Below are positions 10,907 to 21,099 of a stretch of 64,000 bases of DNA, in pieces; the first letter of the stretch is position 1; the number at the start of each line of letters is the position of its first letter. This DNA comes from Brevundimonas sp. Leaf363 (GTDB lineage: Bacteria > Pseudomonadota > Alphaproteobacteria > Caulobacterales > Caulobacteraceae): assembly GCF_001424025.1 (NCBI RefSeq), contig NZ_LMPZ01000001.1, positions 435,074 to 499,073 of the forward strand. Reading direction: 5' to 3'. Both the position numbers and the translations under genes were made by a program. The notes under the pieces are model-generated. The model had not been told where the DNA came from. It was given only the letters and a program-made list of their open reading frames with translations, and searched no databases.

Positions 10907-10933
10907 CGATCGAACGTCAGGCCGGCGCGGCGA

Positions 10934-11362
10934 TCAGGCTGCGTCGGCTTCTTCGGCGGGTTCGCCGCCGCCCATCTCGCGGGCCATCTCAAGCAGGAGC
11001 TTCTGCTTGCGGGCCGGCAGGGCGGGGGCCAGGCGCGACAGTTCGATGGTGTAGCGCGTGGCCGGGAAGTCGTGCGTGAAGACCGGAGCGTCGTTCTCGG
11101 CCATGCCGGGCTGACTGACCGGGGCCAGGCCCTCGAAGAAGTAGCTGACGTCCACCTTGAAGAAGCGGGCCATCTGCCAGAGCTTGGAGGCGGAGACGCG
11201 GTTGGTCCCCTTCTCGTACTTCTGGATCTGCTGGAAGGTCAGGCCGAGGGCGCGACCCAGGTCGCTCTGGTTGAAGCCCATGGCGATGCGCTTCTCGCAG
11301 ACCCTGCGCCCCACGTGCCGGTCAACCGGGTGGGGTCCATCCTCAACACTGCCTCTCGCCAT
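10934..11362 (-). CDS. XRE-family transcriptional regulator
   Basis: 142 residues from the ATG at 11360-11362; an upstream GTG at 11425 would add 21. It has an N-terminal Cro/C1 helix-turn-helix: [48 protein letters not shown] linker and a C-terminal helical segment rich in Lys and Glu follow. This type, with [12 protein letters not shown] and VDVSYFFEG, is common in alphaproteobacteria. Located after lnt with no visible terminator, it is probably the last gene of that operon. An imperfect GTTAACAC element lies just upstream of the ATG (~11384). Its targets are unknown. Confidence 0.85.
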   Translation of the reverse strand: MARGSVEDGPHPVDRHVGRRVCEKRIAMGFNQSDLGRALGLTFQQIQKYEKGTNRVSASKLWQMARFFKVDVSYFFEGLAPVSQPGMAENDAPVFTHDFPATRYTIELSRLAPALPARKQKLLLEMAREMGGGEPAEEADAA

Positions 11363-11443
11363 TCGCGTAACCCACTTCGAAACAGTGTTAACAGCCAAGC
11401 CGGGAAATGCGCCGTTTTCCGACACACGTCGACTGATTTCTTC

Positions 11444-13093
11444 TTATTCTTCCGTAACTGGGGCCGCACGATTGCGCCGCAGCAACATTCCCACAGGTAA
11501 TCCAAGCCCTAGCATTACAACGAGACCGAGCCAGAAGATGAGGTCGCCGATGCGGCCATAGACGGTTTCCCCTGTGGGTTGAGGAAGCCATCCGCCGATG
11601 ACGCCGCTCTCGCCCGGATCGAGCCGGTGATCGGCGATGACACGCCCCCACGGATCGATGAAGGCAGATACGCCCGTCGGCGTCGACCGGATGATGGGCA
11701 ACCCCGTTTCGATCGCGCGATAGCTGGCCAGGTTCAGATGCTGAAGCGGTCCGGAACCGCCGCCGAACCAGGCGTCGTTGGAAATGTTGACGATCCAGCG
11801 CGGCCGGGCCGCTCCGCCGGGCGTGAAGCCCGGAAACAGGCTCTCGTAGCAGATCAGCGGCTGAACCGGCGGGGCGTTGGGCAGGGCGATCGGGGCGGGG
11901 CGGGGACCGGGCGAGAAGTCGCCTTCCATGTGCACCAGACTGCGAATGCCCAGAGCGGTCATCATCCCGCCCAGCGGCAGGTACTCGCCGAACGGCACCA
12001 GCCGGTACTTGTCATAGACGGCCGCGACGCGAAGGCCGGCGTCGCCCTGGTCATGCAGGGCGAACAGGCTGTTGAAATACCGGGCGCCGTCGGTCGCCTT
12101 CGGGTCGGCCTGAGCGCGGCCGAGGCCGAGGATGAGGGTCTGGCCGGGCTTCAGCGCGCGGGCGATGGCCTGGCCCTCCCATGCGCCGTCCGCGAAGGCG
12201 GCGTTGGCGGTGGTGGGCAGGGCGCCTTCGGGCCAGATGATGACATCCGGCTCACGCCCGCCCGGCCGCCCGGTCAGGTTCACATAGCGCTCGACGATGG
12301 ACCGATAGGCCTCGGGCGACCATTTGCTGGCCTGTTCGACGTCGGGCTGGACGACGCGGACCCAGGTGTCGGTGTCACGAACCTGGGCGTTCGATAGCCG
12401 TCCCCAGCCGTAGATCGGCAGGCAGACGAGGACGGCCAGTCCGGTCAAGGCGACGCCGACCCGCGTCTTGCGCCGGCCGTCCAGCAGGGGCGCGGCCAGC
12501 GCCGCGGCGCCGGCGACGGTGATTAGCCCCAGTCCGTAGACGCCGACCACCGACGCGAACTGCGACGCCGCCCCGCCCGCGCGCCAGCCGGCGCCGGCGG
12601 GGTTCCAGGGGAAGCCGGTCAGGACGTGGCCGCGCAGCCATTCGAACAGGGCGAACAGGCCGGCGAACAGCAGCACGCGGCTGAGAGTATCGGACTTGAA
12701 CCGACGATAGAGGGCGCAGGCGCCGGCCCAGAACAGGCCCAAACCCATCGGCAGCAGGCTGGCCGCGAAGGGCGCCATCCATGCCTGGTCGGGATCGACC
12801 ATGAACGCCTCGGCCACCCACCAGCAGCTGACGAAGAAATAGGCGAAGCCGGCCAGCCAGCCCATCCACGCGGCGCCTCGCACACGGCTGGAGCGGTCGC
12901 TGAGGATCAGCAGCAGCGGATAGCCCAGAAGGCCCGGCAGGAAGCCGAACGGGGGATGCACCAGGGCGGCGGCCGCGCCGGCGATGAGGGCCAGTACGGC
13001 GCGCACCAGCCGCAGGGCCAGGGCGCACCGGCGTTCAGGCAGGCGCCCGATCAGGCCGTAGGAGAGGCGCTCAATCGACATGGCGGTCCGCAT
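11444..13093 (-). CDS. lnt: Apolipoprotein N-acyltransferase
   Basis: Adds the third acyl chain to outer-membrane lipoproteins, at the inner membrane. Its 549 residues have about six N-terminal membrane helices, then a periplasmic nitrilase domain. The catalytic triad is visible as IIWPEGALP (Glu), the Lys of YDKYRLVPFGEYLP and LICYESLFP (Cys). One more helix near the end (LIFWLGLVVMLGLGLPVG) anchors it. The ATG at 13093 overlaps the ybeY end; an alternative ATG at 13081 is equally placed. The usual corC between ybeY and lnt is absent. Confidence 0.96.
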   Translation of the reverse strand: MRTAMSIERLSYGLIGRLPERRCALALRLVRAVLALIAGAAAALVHPPFGFLPGLLGYPLLLILSDRSSRVRGAAWMGWLAGFAYFFVSCWWVAEAFMVDPDQAWMAPFAASLLPMGLGLFWAGACALYRRFKSDTLSRVLLFAGLFALFEWLRGHVLTGFPWNPAGAGWRAGGAASQFASVVGVYGLGLITVAGAAALAAPLLDGRRKTRVGVALTGLAVLVCLPIYGWGRLSNAQVRDTDTWVRVVQPDVEQASKWSPEAYRSIVERYVNLTGRPGGREPDVIIWPEGALPTTANAAFADGAWEGQAIARALKPGQTLILGLGRAQADPKATDGARYFNSLFALHDQGDAGLRVAAVYDKYRLVPFGEYLPLGGMMTALGIRSLVHMEGDFSPGPRPAPIALPNAPPVQPLICYESLFPGFTPGGAARPRWIVNISNDAWFGGGSGPLQHLNLASYRAIETGLPIIRSTPTGVSAFIDPWGRVIADHRLDPGESGVIGGWLPQPTGETVYGRIGDLIFWLGLVVMLGLGLPVGMLLRRNRAAPVTEE

Positions 13094-13523
13094 AGGGATC
13101 GGCGACGTCCAGGGCGGACAGGATGGCGCGCTCCTCGGCCTCCATCTCTTCGGCCTCGGCGTCGTCCGCGTGATCGCGGCCCAGCAGGTGCAGGACGCCG
13201 TGGACGGTCAGGTGTGTCAGATGGGCGGCCAGCGACTTTCCCTGCGCCTGCGCCTCCGCCGCGCACACGCCGTAGGCCAGGGCGATGTCGCCCAGGTGCG
13301 GTTGGGCGCTCTCGGACGCCGGGAAGGACAGGACGTTGGTGGCGCTGTCCTTGTCGCGGAATCGGGCGTTCAGGTCGCGGACGGTTGCGTCGTCGGCCAA
13401 CATGATGACGACATCGCCCTGGACGCCTTCCAGTGCGGCTTCGGCGGCGCGGCGGGCGACAGCCTCGGCGTCCGGCAGGGCGGTGGTCCAGGCGGCGTCC
13501 TCGACCTCGATCTCGATGGTCAC
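13071..13523 (-). CDS. ybeY: Endoribonuclease YbeY (rRNA maturation factor)
   Basis: Zinc-dependent RNase for 16S rRNA 3'-end maturation and ribosome quality control. 150 residues, starting at GTG (13521-13523), overlapping the ybeZ stop by 4 bp. The metal-binding motif HGVLHLLGRDH is clear, preceded by SATNVLSFP. An acidic C-terminal stretch (DDAEAEEMEAEER) follows. It sits between ybeZ and lnt in the operon. Confidence 0.96.
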   Translation of the reverse strand: MTIEIEVEDAAWTTALPDAEAVARRAAEAALEGVQGDVVIMLADDATVRDLNARFRDKDSATNVLSFPASESAQPHLGDIALAYGVCAAEAQAQGKSLAAHLTHLTVHGVLHLLGRDHADDAEAEEMEAEERAILSALDVADPYADRHVD

Positions 13524-14526
13524 GACGGGTCTTCCAGATCTGCCTTGGGCCTGCCGCGCTCGGCGTCGGCGTCGTAGGCTCGGACGATGCGTTCGACCAT
13601 GGCGTGGCGGACCACGTCGGCGGCCTCGAAGCGTTGCACGGCGACGCCCTTGACGCCTTCCAGGATCCTGACCGCATGGGCCAGGCCGCTGTCGCGGGGG
13701 TTCAGCAGATCGACCTGGCTGGGGTCGCCGGTGACGACCATGCGCGCGCCTTCGCCCAGGCGCGTCAGGACCATCTTCATCTGCAGGCGGCTGGTGTTCT
13801 GGGCCTCGTCGACGATGACGAAGGCGTGGTTCAGGGTGCGGCCCCGCATGAAGGCGATGGGGGCGGCCTCGATCTCGCCGCGCTCGCGCCGCCGGCGCAC
13901 GTCGTCGGCGCCCAGGATGTCGTTCAGCGCCTCCCAGATTGGCGCCAGATACGGATCGACCTTCTCGTTCATGTCGCCGGGCAGGAAGCCCAGCTTCTCG
14001 CCCGCCTCGACGGCCGGGCGGGTGATAACCAGCCGCCCGACCTCGCCCCGCCGCAACAGCGAGGCGCCGTAGGCCGTGGCCAAAAAGGTCTTGCCGGTCC
14101 CGGCCGGACCGACGCCGAAGGTCAGCTCGCAACGGCCGAGGGCGTCCAGATACTGGGCCTGGGCCGCCGTCTTGGGCGCGATGGCGCCGCGACGACCGAC
14201 CGGCAGGGCGACGCCGTCGGGCACCGTGCGGCCTTCGGACGACGGCTTGGGGCTGGAGCGCGGGGCGGCGACGACGGCGCCCATGACGGCGCGCACGTCG
14301 GCCTCGTTCAGCTCGCGTTCGCCCTCGGCGCGATCGGCCAGGGCCTCGATGACGCGCCGCGCCTGGGCCCGGTCGGGCTGGGCGCCGTCCAGCAGCACGC
14401 CGCCGCCGGGCGTCTCGATCAAGACCTTGAAGGCGTCTTCGATCAGGGCCTGGTGGCGACTGCGCGGACCCGTCACGGCGCGCAGGGCGGCGTCCGACAG
14501 GGCGATGAATTCCTGGCCTCGTGCCA

Positions 14527-14527
<1 letters not shown>
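13520..14527 (-). CDS. ybeZ: PhoH-like ATPase YbeZ
   Basis: Partner ATPase/helicase of YbeY in rRNA processing. Its 335 residues have Walker A GPAGTGKTFLA near 140, RPAVEAGEKLGFLPGD (the PhoH signature), Walker B FVIVDEAQN, and the sensor VVTGDPSQVDL. The ATG overlaps the miaB stop by one base, and its own stop overlaps the ybeY start (GTGA). Both support tight translational coupling. Confidence 0.96.
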
Positions 14528-15912
<1,385 letters not shown>

Positions 15913-15953
15913 GGGAGCTTTTAGCGCGGCCGGGACCGTGTCGCCAGAAGACG

Positions 15954-16442
15954 TCAGGACGCGGGATCCACGCTGGCGGGATCGACGCGGGCGGCGTGGC
16001 GCTTGAACTCCAGCCCCTCGCGGGCGCTGGGTTCGGCGCCGTCGATCGGCGTGCCGTACAGTTCCAGCTTGTGACCGACCAGGTCGAAGCCCAGGCGCTT
16101 GGCGATCTCGGACTTCAGCTTCTCGATCTCTGCGTCGAAGAACTCGATCACTTCGCCGGTACGGGTGTCGATCAGGTGGTCGTGGTGGTCGTCGCCGGCC
16201 TCTTCATAGCGGCTGCGGCCATCGCCGAAGTCGTGCTTCTCGACCACGCCGGCTTCCTCGAACAGGCGCACGGTGCGGTAGACGGTGGCGATCGAGATGT
16301 GGGGATCGATGGCCGAGGCGCGGCGATACAGCTCCTCGACATCCGGGTGGTCGGCGGCGTTCGACAGGACGCGCGCGATGACACGGCGCTGCTCGGTCAT
16401 CCGCATGCCGCGGTCGGCGCAAAGCTTCTCGATCCGGTCCAT
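15954..16442 (-). CDS. fur: Fur-family transcriptional regulator
   Basis: Iron-responsive (or, in some alphaproteobacteria, manganese-responsive) repressor. The 162 residues contain a winged helix ([34 protein letters not shown]) and a dimerisation/metal domain with [18 protein letters not shown], which supplies the regulatory-site histidines. It lacks the CxxC structural zinc pairs of E. coli Fur and has only Cys8, as is common in alphaproteobacterial Fur/Mur proteins. Three bases separate its ATG from the rimI stop. The specific metal cannot be settled from sequence alone. Confidence 0.95.
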   Translation of the reverse strand: MDRIEKLCADRGMRMTEQRRVIARVLSNAADHPDVEELYRRASAIDPHISIATVYRTVRLFEEAGVVEKHDFGDGRSRYEEAGDDHHDHLIDTRTGEVIEFFDAEIEKLKSEIAKRLGFDLVGHKLELYGTPIDGAEPSAREGLEFKRHAARVDPASVDPAS

Positions 16443-16445
16443 GGC

Positions 16446-16895
16446 TTAAGGATAAGCGCGACCGGCCCCGCTGGGAAGCGGGCGCGACAAGTTGAGACTG
16501 AGAAGCAGGGCGTCCACGGCCGGACCGTTTGCCCGGGCGTAGTAGCGGGGGCGTCGGCCGGCGGTTTCGAAGCCGGCGCGGGCGTACAGGGATCGCGCGG
16601 CGGCGTTGTCCTCGGCTACCTCCAGGAACAGCCTGGCCGCCCCGTGTTCGGCCGCCGTCTGCGCCGCCTGCTCCACCAGGGACAGGCCGAGGCCGTGGCG
16701 GCGCGCCTGCGGCCGGACGGCCAGGGTCAGGATCTCGGCCTCGTCGGCGACCACGCGGATCAGGATGAAGCCGTCGTCGCGCACCAGAGCCTGAACGCCC
16801 GGCTGATCCAGCAGGGCGGCGAAGGCGGCTGCGTCCCACGGCGCGTCGAAGGCCGTGGCGTGCAGGGCGGCCAGCGCCTCCGGCGATCCGCTCAC
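16446..16895 (-). CDS. rimI: Ribosomal-protein-alanine N-acetyltransferase RimI
   Basis: GNAT acetyltransferase that modifies the N-terminal alanine of ribosomal protein S18 in E. coli. 149 residues. The acetyl-CoA loop (LAVRPQARRHGLGLSLV) is near 58-74, followed by FLEVAEDNAAARSLYARAGFE, the standard RimI motif B. It begins with GTG overlapping the tsaB stop by 4 bp; tsaB-rimI pairing supports the name. Confidence 0.9.
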   Translation of the reverse strand: MSGSPEALAALHATAFDAPWDAAAFAALLDQPGVQALVRDDGFILIRVVADEAEILTLAVRPQARRHGLGLSLVEQAAQTAAEHGAARLFLEVAEDNAAARSLYARAGFETAGRRPRYYARANGPAVDALLLSLNLSRPLPSGAGRAYP

Positions 16896-17551
16896 GAGGC
16901 GACAAGGCGCGGCGCGCCGGGCTTGCGGCTGGGCGGGGTGGCGTCGGCCTCGCGCAGATACTGAGGCCGGGGCGGCGCTGCGGCGGGATCGGCGGCCTGG
17001 GCCAGGCGGGCGACGGCGCCCGGCGCCGGCGCGCTGCGGGCGTCGATCGAGTCGAAGGCCTCGGCGAACAGGCGTGCGCCGGAGCCGACCAGCAGGACGC
17101 CGGTGCCCAGGGCCTCGATCCGCGCCAGCGCCTCCTCGCGCGTCAGGGCGGCCTCGGGACCGAGCGCCAGGCCGTCGCGGTAGAGGCGGCCATACACCCG
17201 GTCCCGCCGCGCATCGATCAGGGCGGCGATGGCGGAGCCTTCCACCGAGGCGGCCAGGGCGTCCAGGGTCGAGACGCCGACGACCGGCCTGTCCAGCGCC
17301 CGGCCCAGCCCTTGGGCGAAGGCGAGGCCGACGCGCAGGCCGGTGAAGGATCCAGGGCCGACGGTGACGCCGATGCGGTCCAGCTGGTCGAAGGTCAGGC
17401 CCGCCTCGGCCATCGCCTCGGCGACCAGCGGGGCGAGCGCCTCCTGATGGCCCTTGTCCATGGACGGCGACCGGACGGCCAGGGCGCGGTCGCTCTCGAA
17501 CACCCCGGCGGTGCAGGCGCCCAGCGCCGTGTCGATGACCAGGATTTTCAT
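16892..17551 (-). CDS. tsaB: tRNA threonylcarbamoyladenosine synthesis protein TsaB
   Basis: Dimerises with TsaD for t6A37 synthesis on tRNAs reading ANN codons. Its 219 residues start MKILVIDTALGACTAGVF (ASKHA fold) and carry the TsaB signature TVGPGSFTGLRVGLAFAQGL, then STLDALA and the DARRDRVYGRLY segment. The C-terminal tail is proline/alanine-rich. First gene of the coupled tsaB-rimI-fur-miaB-ybeZ-ybeY-lnt run; nfuA ends 60 bp upstream. Confidence 0.95.
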   Translation of the reverse strand: MKILVIDTALGACTAGVFESDRALAVRSPSMDKGHQEALAPLVAEAMAEAGLTFDQLDRIGVTVGPGSFTGLRVGLAFAQGLGRALDRPVVGVSTLDALAASVEGSAIAALIDARRDRVYGRLYRDGLALGPEAALTREEALARIEALGTGVLLVGSGARLFAEAFDSIDARSAPAPGAVARLAQAADPAAAPPRPQYLREADATPPSRKPGAPRLVAS

Positions 17552-17611
17552 CGAGCCTCCGGTCTCGCGCTCAAGCCGCGAGCGACCGAGTCGCGAGCAT
17601 AGCGCGCCAAA

Positions 17612-18169
17612 TCAGGCCGCCTGTTCGACCCGCGTCACTTCGGGGACGTAATGTTTCATCATCTGCTCGACGCCGGCCTTCAGCGTCGCGGACGACGACG
17701 GGCATCCGGCGCAGGCGCCGCGCATCTTCAGCGACAGGACGCCGGTCTCGCGGTCGAAGGCGTCGAACAGGATGTCGCCGCCGTCCTGGGCGACCGCCGG
17801 GCGGATGCGGCTGTCGAGCAGCGCCTTGATCTCGGCCACCACTTCGTCGTCCTCGACCTGGGGCCCCGCGTCGCCGCTGGCGGCCAGCAGGACCGGGGCG
17901 CCGCTGATGAAGTGATCCATCATTGTGGTCAGGACGGCGGGCTTCATCTCGCTCCAGTCGCCGTGATCGCCGCGCGTGACCGCCACATAGTCCTCGCCGA
18001 AGAAGACGCCCTCGACGTCTTCCAGGCTGAACAGGGCTTCGGCCAGGGGCGAGGCGGCGGCGGCCTCGTCGATGGTGCGGAAATCCCGCGCGCCCAGCGG
18101 CGCGACCTCTCGGCCCGGCAGGAACTTCAGCACGCGCGGATTGGGCGTGGGTTCGGTCTGGATGAACAT
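17612..18169 (-). CDS. nfuA: NifU-family iron-sulfur scaffold/carrier protein
   Basis: Delivers Fe-S clusters to client enzymes, and MiaB in this operon needs them. 185 residues: an N-terminal Nfu_N domain (MFIQTEPTPNPRVLKFLPG, FFGEDYVAVTR) and a C-terminal NifU domain with the CxxC cluster ligand GACAGCPSS. It could be annotated simply as NifU-family; the nfuA symbol is by similarity. The start ATG (18167-18169) is supported by the MFIQTE opening typical of the family. Confidence 0.92.
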   Translation of the reverse strand: MFIQTEPTPNPRVLKFLPGREVAPLGARDFRTIDEAAAASPLAEALFSLEDVEGVFFGEDYVAVTRGDHGDWSEMKPAVLTTMMDHFISGAPVLLAASGDAGPQVEDDEVVAEIKALLDSRIRPAVAQDGGDILFDAFDRETGVLSLKMRGACAGCPSSSATLKAGVEQMMKHYVPEVTRVEQAA

Positions 18170-18221
18170 GGCCCGCAGATGCGCCCGCGCAGGCGCGCAA
18201 TCAAGGGCGGCGCCGGAAACG

Positions 18222-18251
18222 AAAAAGCCCCCCGGCTTGCGCCGAGGGGCC
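18222..18251 (-). terminator. Terminator after tRNA-fMet
   Basis: On the minus strand a GCCCCTCGGC/GCCGGGGGGC hairpin is followed by TTTTT. It lies directly after the tRNA 3' end and before nfuA. Confidence 0.7.
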
Positions 18252-18259
18252 TGTTTTCT

Positions 18260-18336
<77 letters not shown>

Positions 18337-18419
18337 TCATGCCCCGGCGGACCGGGAAGGGGCGGTGACTAATGGCGCGAGGCCGCCGTGTCAAACGCTG
18401 ATGTCGGGCGGGACGCGGT

Positions 18420-19286
18420 CTAGATCACATTCAGCGGCGTCTTGAGGAAGCGTCGGCCGTCCGGCTCGGGCGGCGGCATCGCCCCGGCGCGTATGTTGAT
18501 CTGCAGCGACGGCAGGATCAGCTGCGGGGCCTTCAGGGTCGCATCGCGCGCCTGGCGCATCGCGACGAAGGCGTCCTCGGTCACCCCGCCGCCGATGTGG
18601 ATGTTATGCGCGCGCTGATCGCCCACCGTGGTCTGGAACCGGACGTCGGTGCGGCCGGCGGGCAGATAGTCGTGGCCCACGAACATGCGGGTCTCGTCCG
18701 GCAGGGCCAGCAGCCGCTGGATCGACTGATAGAGGGTGCGCGCGTCGCCGCCCGGGAAATCGGCGCGCGCCGTGCCGTAGTCCGGCATGAACAGGGTGTC
18801 GCCGGTGAACAGGGCGTCGCCGATGCGGTAGCTGACGCAGGCCGGCGTGTGGCCCGGCGTGTGGATGACCTGAACCTCCAGCCCACCCAGCGGGAAGGTG
18901 TCGCCGTCGGCGTGCAGCCGGTCGAACACGGCGCCGTCGTGGGTCACGTCGCGGGCGTCGAACAGCGGGCCGAAGGCCGACTGCACTGCAGTGATGCGCT
19001 CGCCGATGCCGATGGGCACGCCCTCGCTGCGCCGCAGATGGTCGGCGGCGGTCAGGTGATCGGCGTGGGCGTGGGTCTCCAGCACCATCGCCAGGGTCAG
19101 CCCGGCCTCGCGCAGCGCGGCCATGACGGCGTCGATCGAGCCGGTCGAGGTCCGGGCCGAGGCGGCGTCGTAGTCCAGCACGGGGTCGATGATCGCCGCC
19201 TGGCCGGTCTGCGGGTCGCTGACCAGATAGGTGATGGTGTGGGTGGCCGGGTCGAAGAACCCTCGGACGTCAGGGTGTGCAGCCAT
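18420..19286 (-). CDS. MBL-fold persulfide dioxygenase-like hydrolase
   Basis: 288 residues. The metallo-beta-lactamase motif THAHADHLTA supplies metal ligands, followed by HTPGHTPACVSY, GDTLFMPD and VGHDYLP, as in ETHE1/Blh enzymes that oxidise glutathione persulfide to sulfite. The ATG at 19284-19286 has AAAGGAG upstream. The divergent two-cysteine ArsR-family repressor and the rhodanese and TauE genes form a BigR-type sulfide-detoxification module, which supports this role. The alternative, a generic hydroxyacylglutathione hydrolase, is less likely given the neighbours. Confidence 0.88.
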   Translation of the reverse strand: MAAHPDVRGFFDPATHTITYLVSDPQTGQAAIIDPVLDYDAASARTSTGSIDAVMAALREAGLTLAMVLETHAHADHLTAADHLRRSEGVPIGIGERITAVQSAFGPLFDARDVTHDGAVFDRLHADGDTFPLGGLEVQVIHTPGHTPACVSYRIGDALFTGDTLFMPDYGTARADFPGGDARTLYQSIQRLLALPDETRMFVGHDYLPAGRTDVRFQTTVGDQRAHNIHIGGGVTEDAFVAMRQARDATLKAPQLILPSLQINIRAGAMPPPEPDGRRFLKTPLNVI

Positions 19287-19307
19287 GGGAAGGGCTCCTT
19301 TCGATGC

Positions 19308-19352
19308 CCAATATATTAGGTATTGCTTATTTAGCAACCACGCATATATTGG
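19308..19352. promoter_or_regulatory. Inverted-repeat operator between the MBL gene and bigR-like gene
   Basis: CCAATATAT (19308-19316) and ATATATTGG (19344-19352) are perfect 9-bp inverted arms separated by 27 bp. AT-rich ATTAGG and TTTAGC sequences lie between them. The region is far richer in A/T than its surroundings and covers the space where both divergent promoters must lie, as expected for an ArsR/BigR operator. Confidence 0.7.
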
Positions 19353-19357
19353 CGTCC

Positions 19358-19690
19358 ATGACCGCACCCCACGACCTGCCCCTCGAACTGTTTCAGGCCA
19401 GCGCCGGCCAGGCGGCGGGACTCTTGCGCGCGCTGTCGAATGAGAAGCGCCTGATGGTGCTGTGCCAGTTGGGCGACCGCGAGCTGTCGGTGGGCCAGCT
19501 GTTGCCAGCGGTCGGCCTGTCGCAGTCGGCGCTGTCGCAGCATCTGGCGCGGCTGCGCGAGGAGGGGCTGGTCGACACGCGCCGCGACGGCACGACCATC
19601 TTCTACCGCATCGCCGACCCCTCGGTGCTCAAGGTCATCGCCGTGCTGGCCGAGATTTTCTGCCCCCCGCTTTCTCCCCGGAAGGACTGA
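19358..19690 (+). CDS. bigR: ArsR-family repressor, BigR/SqrR-like
   Basis: 110 residues with a winged helix-turn-helix: ALSNEKRLMVLCQL, then QSALSQHLARLREEGLVDTRRDGTTIFYRI. Two cysteines (Cys36 in the helix before recognition, Cys102 near the C-terminus) match the pair that forms a persulfide or polysulfide bridge in BigR/SqrR sensors. It begins at the ATG 19358-19360, directly beside the operator. It is predicted to repress the divergent dioxygenase and its own downstream genes, with derepression by reactive sulfur. Confidence 0.88.
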   Translation: MTAPHDLPLELFQASAGQAAGLLRALSNEKRLMVLCQLGDRELSVGQLLPAVGLSQSALSQHLARLREEGLVDTRRDGTTIFYRIADPSVLKVIAVLAEIFCPPLSPRKD

Positions 19691-19694
19691 TTCC

Positions 19695-20231
19695 ATGACA
19701 AGCCTCACCCCCCTGAAGCCCGCCGACGTCGCCGAGCGCCTGAAGGCACGGCGCGCCGTCCTGGTGGATATCCGCGAACCGGACGAGTTCGCCCGCGAGT
19801 ACGTCTCGGGCGCCGTGCACGCGCCCCTGTCGCGGATCGACGCCCCCAGCCTGGAACGTCACGCCGGGCGCGACATCATCTACACCTGCCGGACCGGCAA
19901 TCGGACCGCGACCAATGGCGTCAAGCTGGCGAGCTGCGTGCCCGGTCAGGCCTTCGTGCTGGAGGGCGGACTGGACGCCTGGAAGGCGCACGGCCTGCCG
20001 GTTCAGGCGGACCGGTCCCAGCCGATCGAGCTGATGCGCCAGGTCCAGATGACGGCGGGCGGCCTGATCCTGATCGGCGCGGCGCTGGGGCTGCTGGTGC
20101 ATCCGGCGTTCTGGGGGCTGTCGGCCTTCGTCGGGGCCGGGCTGTTCGTGGCTGGGGCGACGGGCTTTTGCGGCATGGCGCGCGTGCTGGCCGTCATGCC
20201 CTGGAACCGCAAGGCGTACGGGGCCGCGTGA
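19695..20231 (+). CDS. Rhodanese with C-terminal membrane domain (YgaP-like)
   Basis: 178 residues. The N-terminal rhodanese domain (~5-105) has the active-site loop TCRTGNRT with Cys65. It is followed by a DUF2892-type pair of transmembrane helices (LILIGAALGLLV and LFVAGATGFCG), the architecture of E. coli YgaP. It is predicted to move sulfane sulfur at the membrane. It lies 4 bp after the repressor gene and 4 bp before the TauE-like gene, so all three are one operon. Confidence 0.92.
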   Translation: MTSLTPLKPADVAERLKARRAVLVDIREPDEFAREYVSGAVHAPLSRIDAPSLERHAGRDIIYTCRTGNRTATNGVKLASCVPGQAFVLEGGLDAWKAHGLPVQADRSQPIELMRQVQMTAGGLILIGAALGLLVHPAFWGLSAFVGAGLFVAGATGFCGMARVLAVMPWNRKAYGAA

Positions 20232-20235
20232 CGCC

Positions 20236-21018
20236 ATGACGACCGAGGCGATCCCCCTGCTGCTGGCCGCGCTGAGCGGCGGTGTCGTGGCCCTGCTGCT
20301 GACCCTGTTCGGCGGCGGAGGGTCGGTGCTGGCGGTTCCGTTGCTGATGTACGTCGTCGGGGTCGCCGATCCCCATGTCGCCATCGGCGTGGCGGCGGCG
20401 GGCGTGGCGCTGAACGCCCTGACGGCCCTGGCCGGTCATGCCCGCGCCGGGCGCGTCCGCTGGCCGTGCGCGACCCTGTTCGCCTTGACCGGGGCCGCCG
20501 GCGCCTGGGCCGGATCGTCCCTGGCCAAGACCATCGACGGCCATCAGCTGTTGCTGATCTTCGCGGTGGCGATGGGCGCCGTCGGGGTATCGATGCTGCG
20601 GCCCAAGGCGACGGTCGCCCGGTCGGAGCCCCGACTGAACTGGGCGATGTCGCCGCGGGTCGGCCTGGCCGGAGTGGGCGTCGGATCGGCCGCCGGCTTC
20701 TTCGGCATCGGCGGCGGCTTCCTGATCGTGCCGGGGCTGATGGCGTCCACGGGCATGAGCCTGGCGACCGCCCAGGCCACGTCGCTGCTCAGCGTGGCCG
20801 CGTTCGGGGCGACGACGGCGGGGAACTATGCGCTGGCCGGGTGGGTCGACCCCGCTCTGGTCTGCGCCATGACGATCGGCGGCGTCATCGGCACGCTGGC
20901 CGGCCTGCCGCTGGCGCGCCGCCTGGGCTCTCACGCCGCGCTCGGCCGGACGCTGTTCGGTGGCCTGATCCTGATCGTCGCCGCCTATGTGGCCCTTCGC
21001 GCCGGCACAGGCGCATAG
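20236..21018 (+). CDS. TauE/SafE-family anion exporter
   Basis: 260 residues and about seven or eight transmembrane helices. The two TauE/SafE half-repeats are seen as TLFGGGGSVLAVPLLMYVVG near the start and GFFGIGGGFLIVPGLM at ~155-170. Family members export sulfite, sulfoacetate or similar anions. Placement last in the sulfur-oxidation operon suggests it removes the sulfite or thiosulfate made by the dioxygenase and rhodanese. Confidence 0.92.
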   Translation: MTTEAIPLLLAALSGGVVALLLTLFGGGGSVLAVPLLMYVVGVADPHVAIGVAAAGVALNALTALAGHARAGRVRWPCATLFALTGAAGAWAGSSLAKTIDGHQLLLIFAVAMGAVGVSMLRPKATVARSEPRLNWAMSPRVGLAGVGVGSAAGFFGIGGGFLIVPGLMASTGMSLATAQATSLLSVAAFGATTAGNYALAGWVDPALVCAMTIGGVIGTLAGLPLARRLGSHAALGRTLFGGLILIVAAYVALRAGTGA

Positions 21019-21099
21019 CCGCCCCCGCACCGCGCCCACATGGCTGTGAACACCAAGCAGCGCGTCGGCGAGGCGGATAAGTTCATCTCAGAGGAGAAG

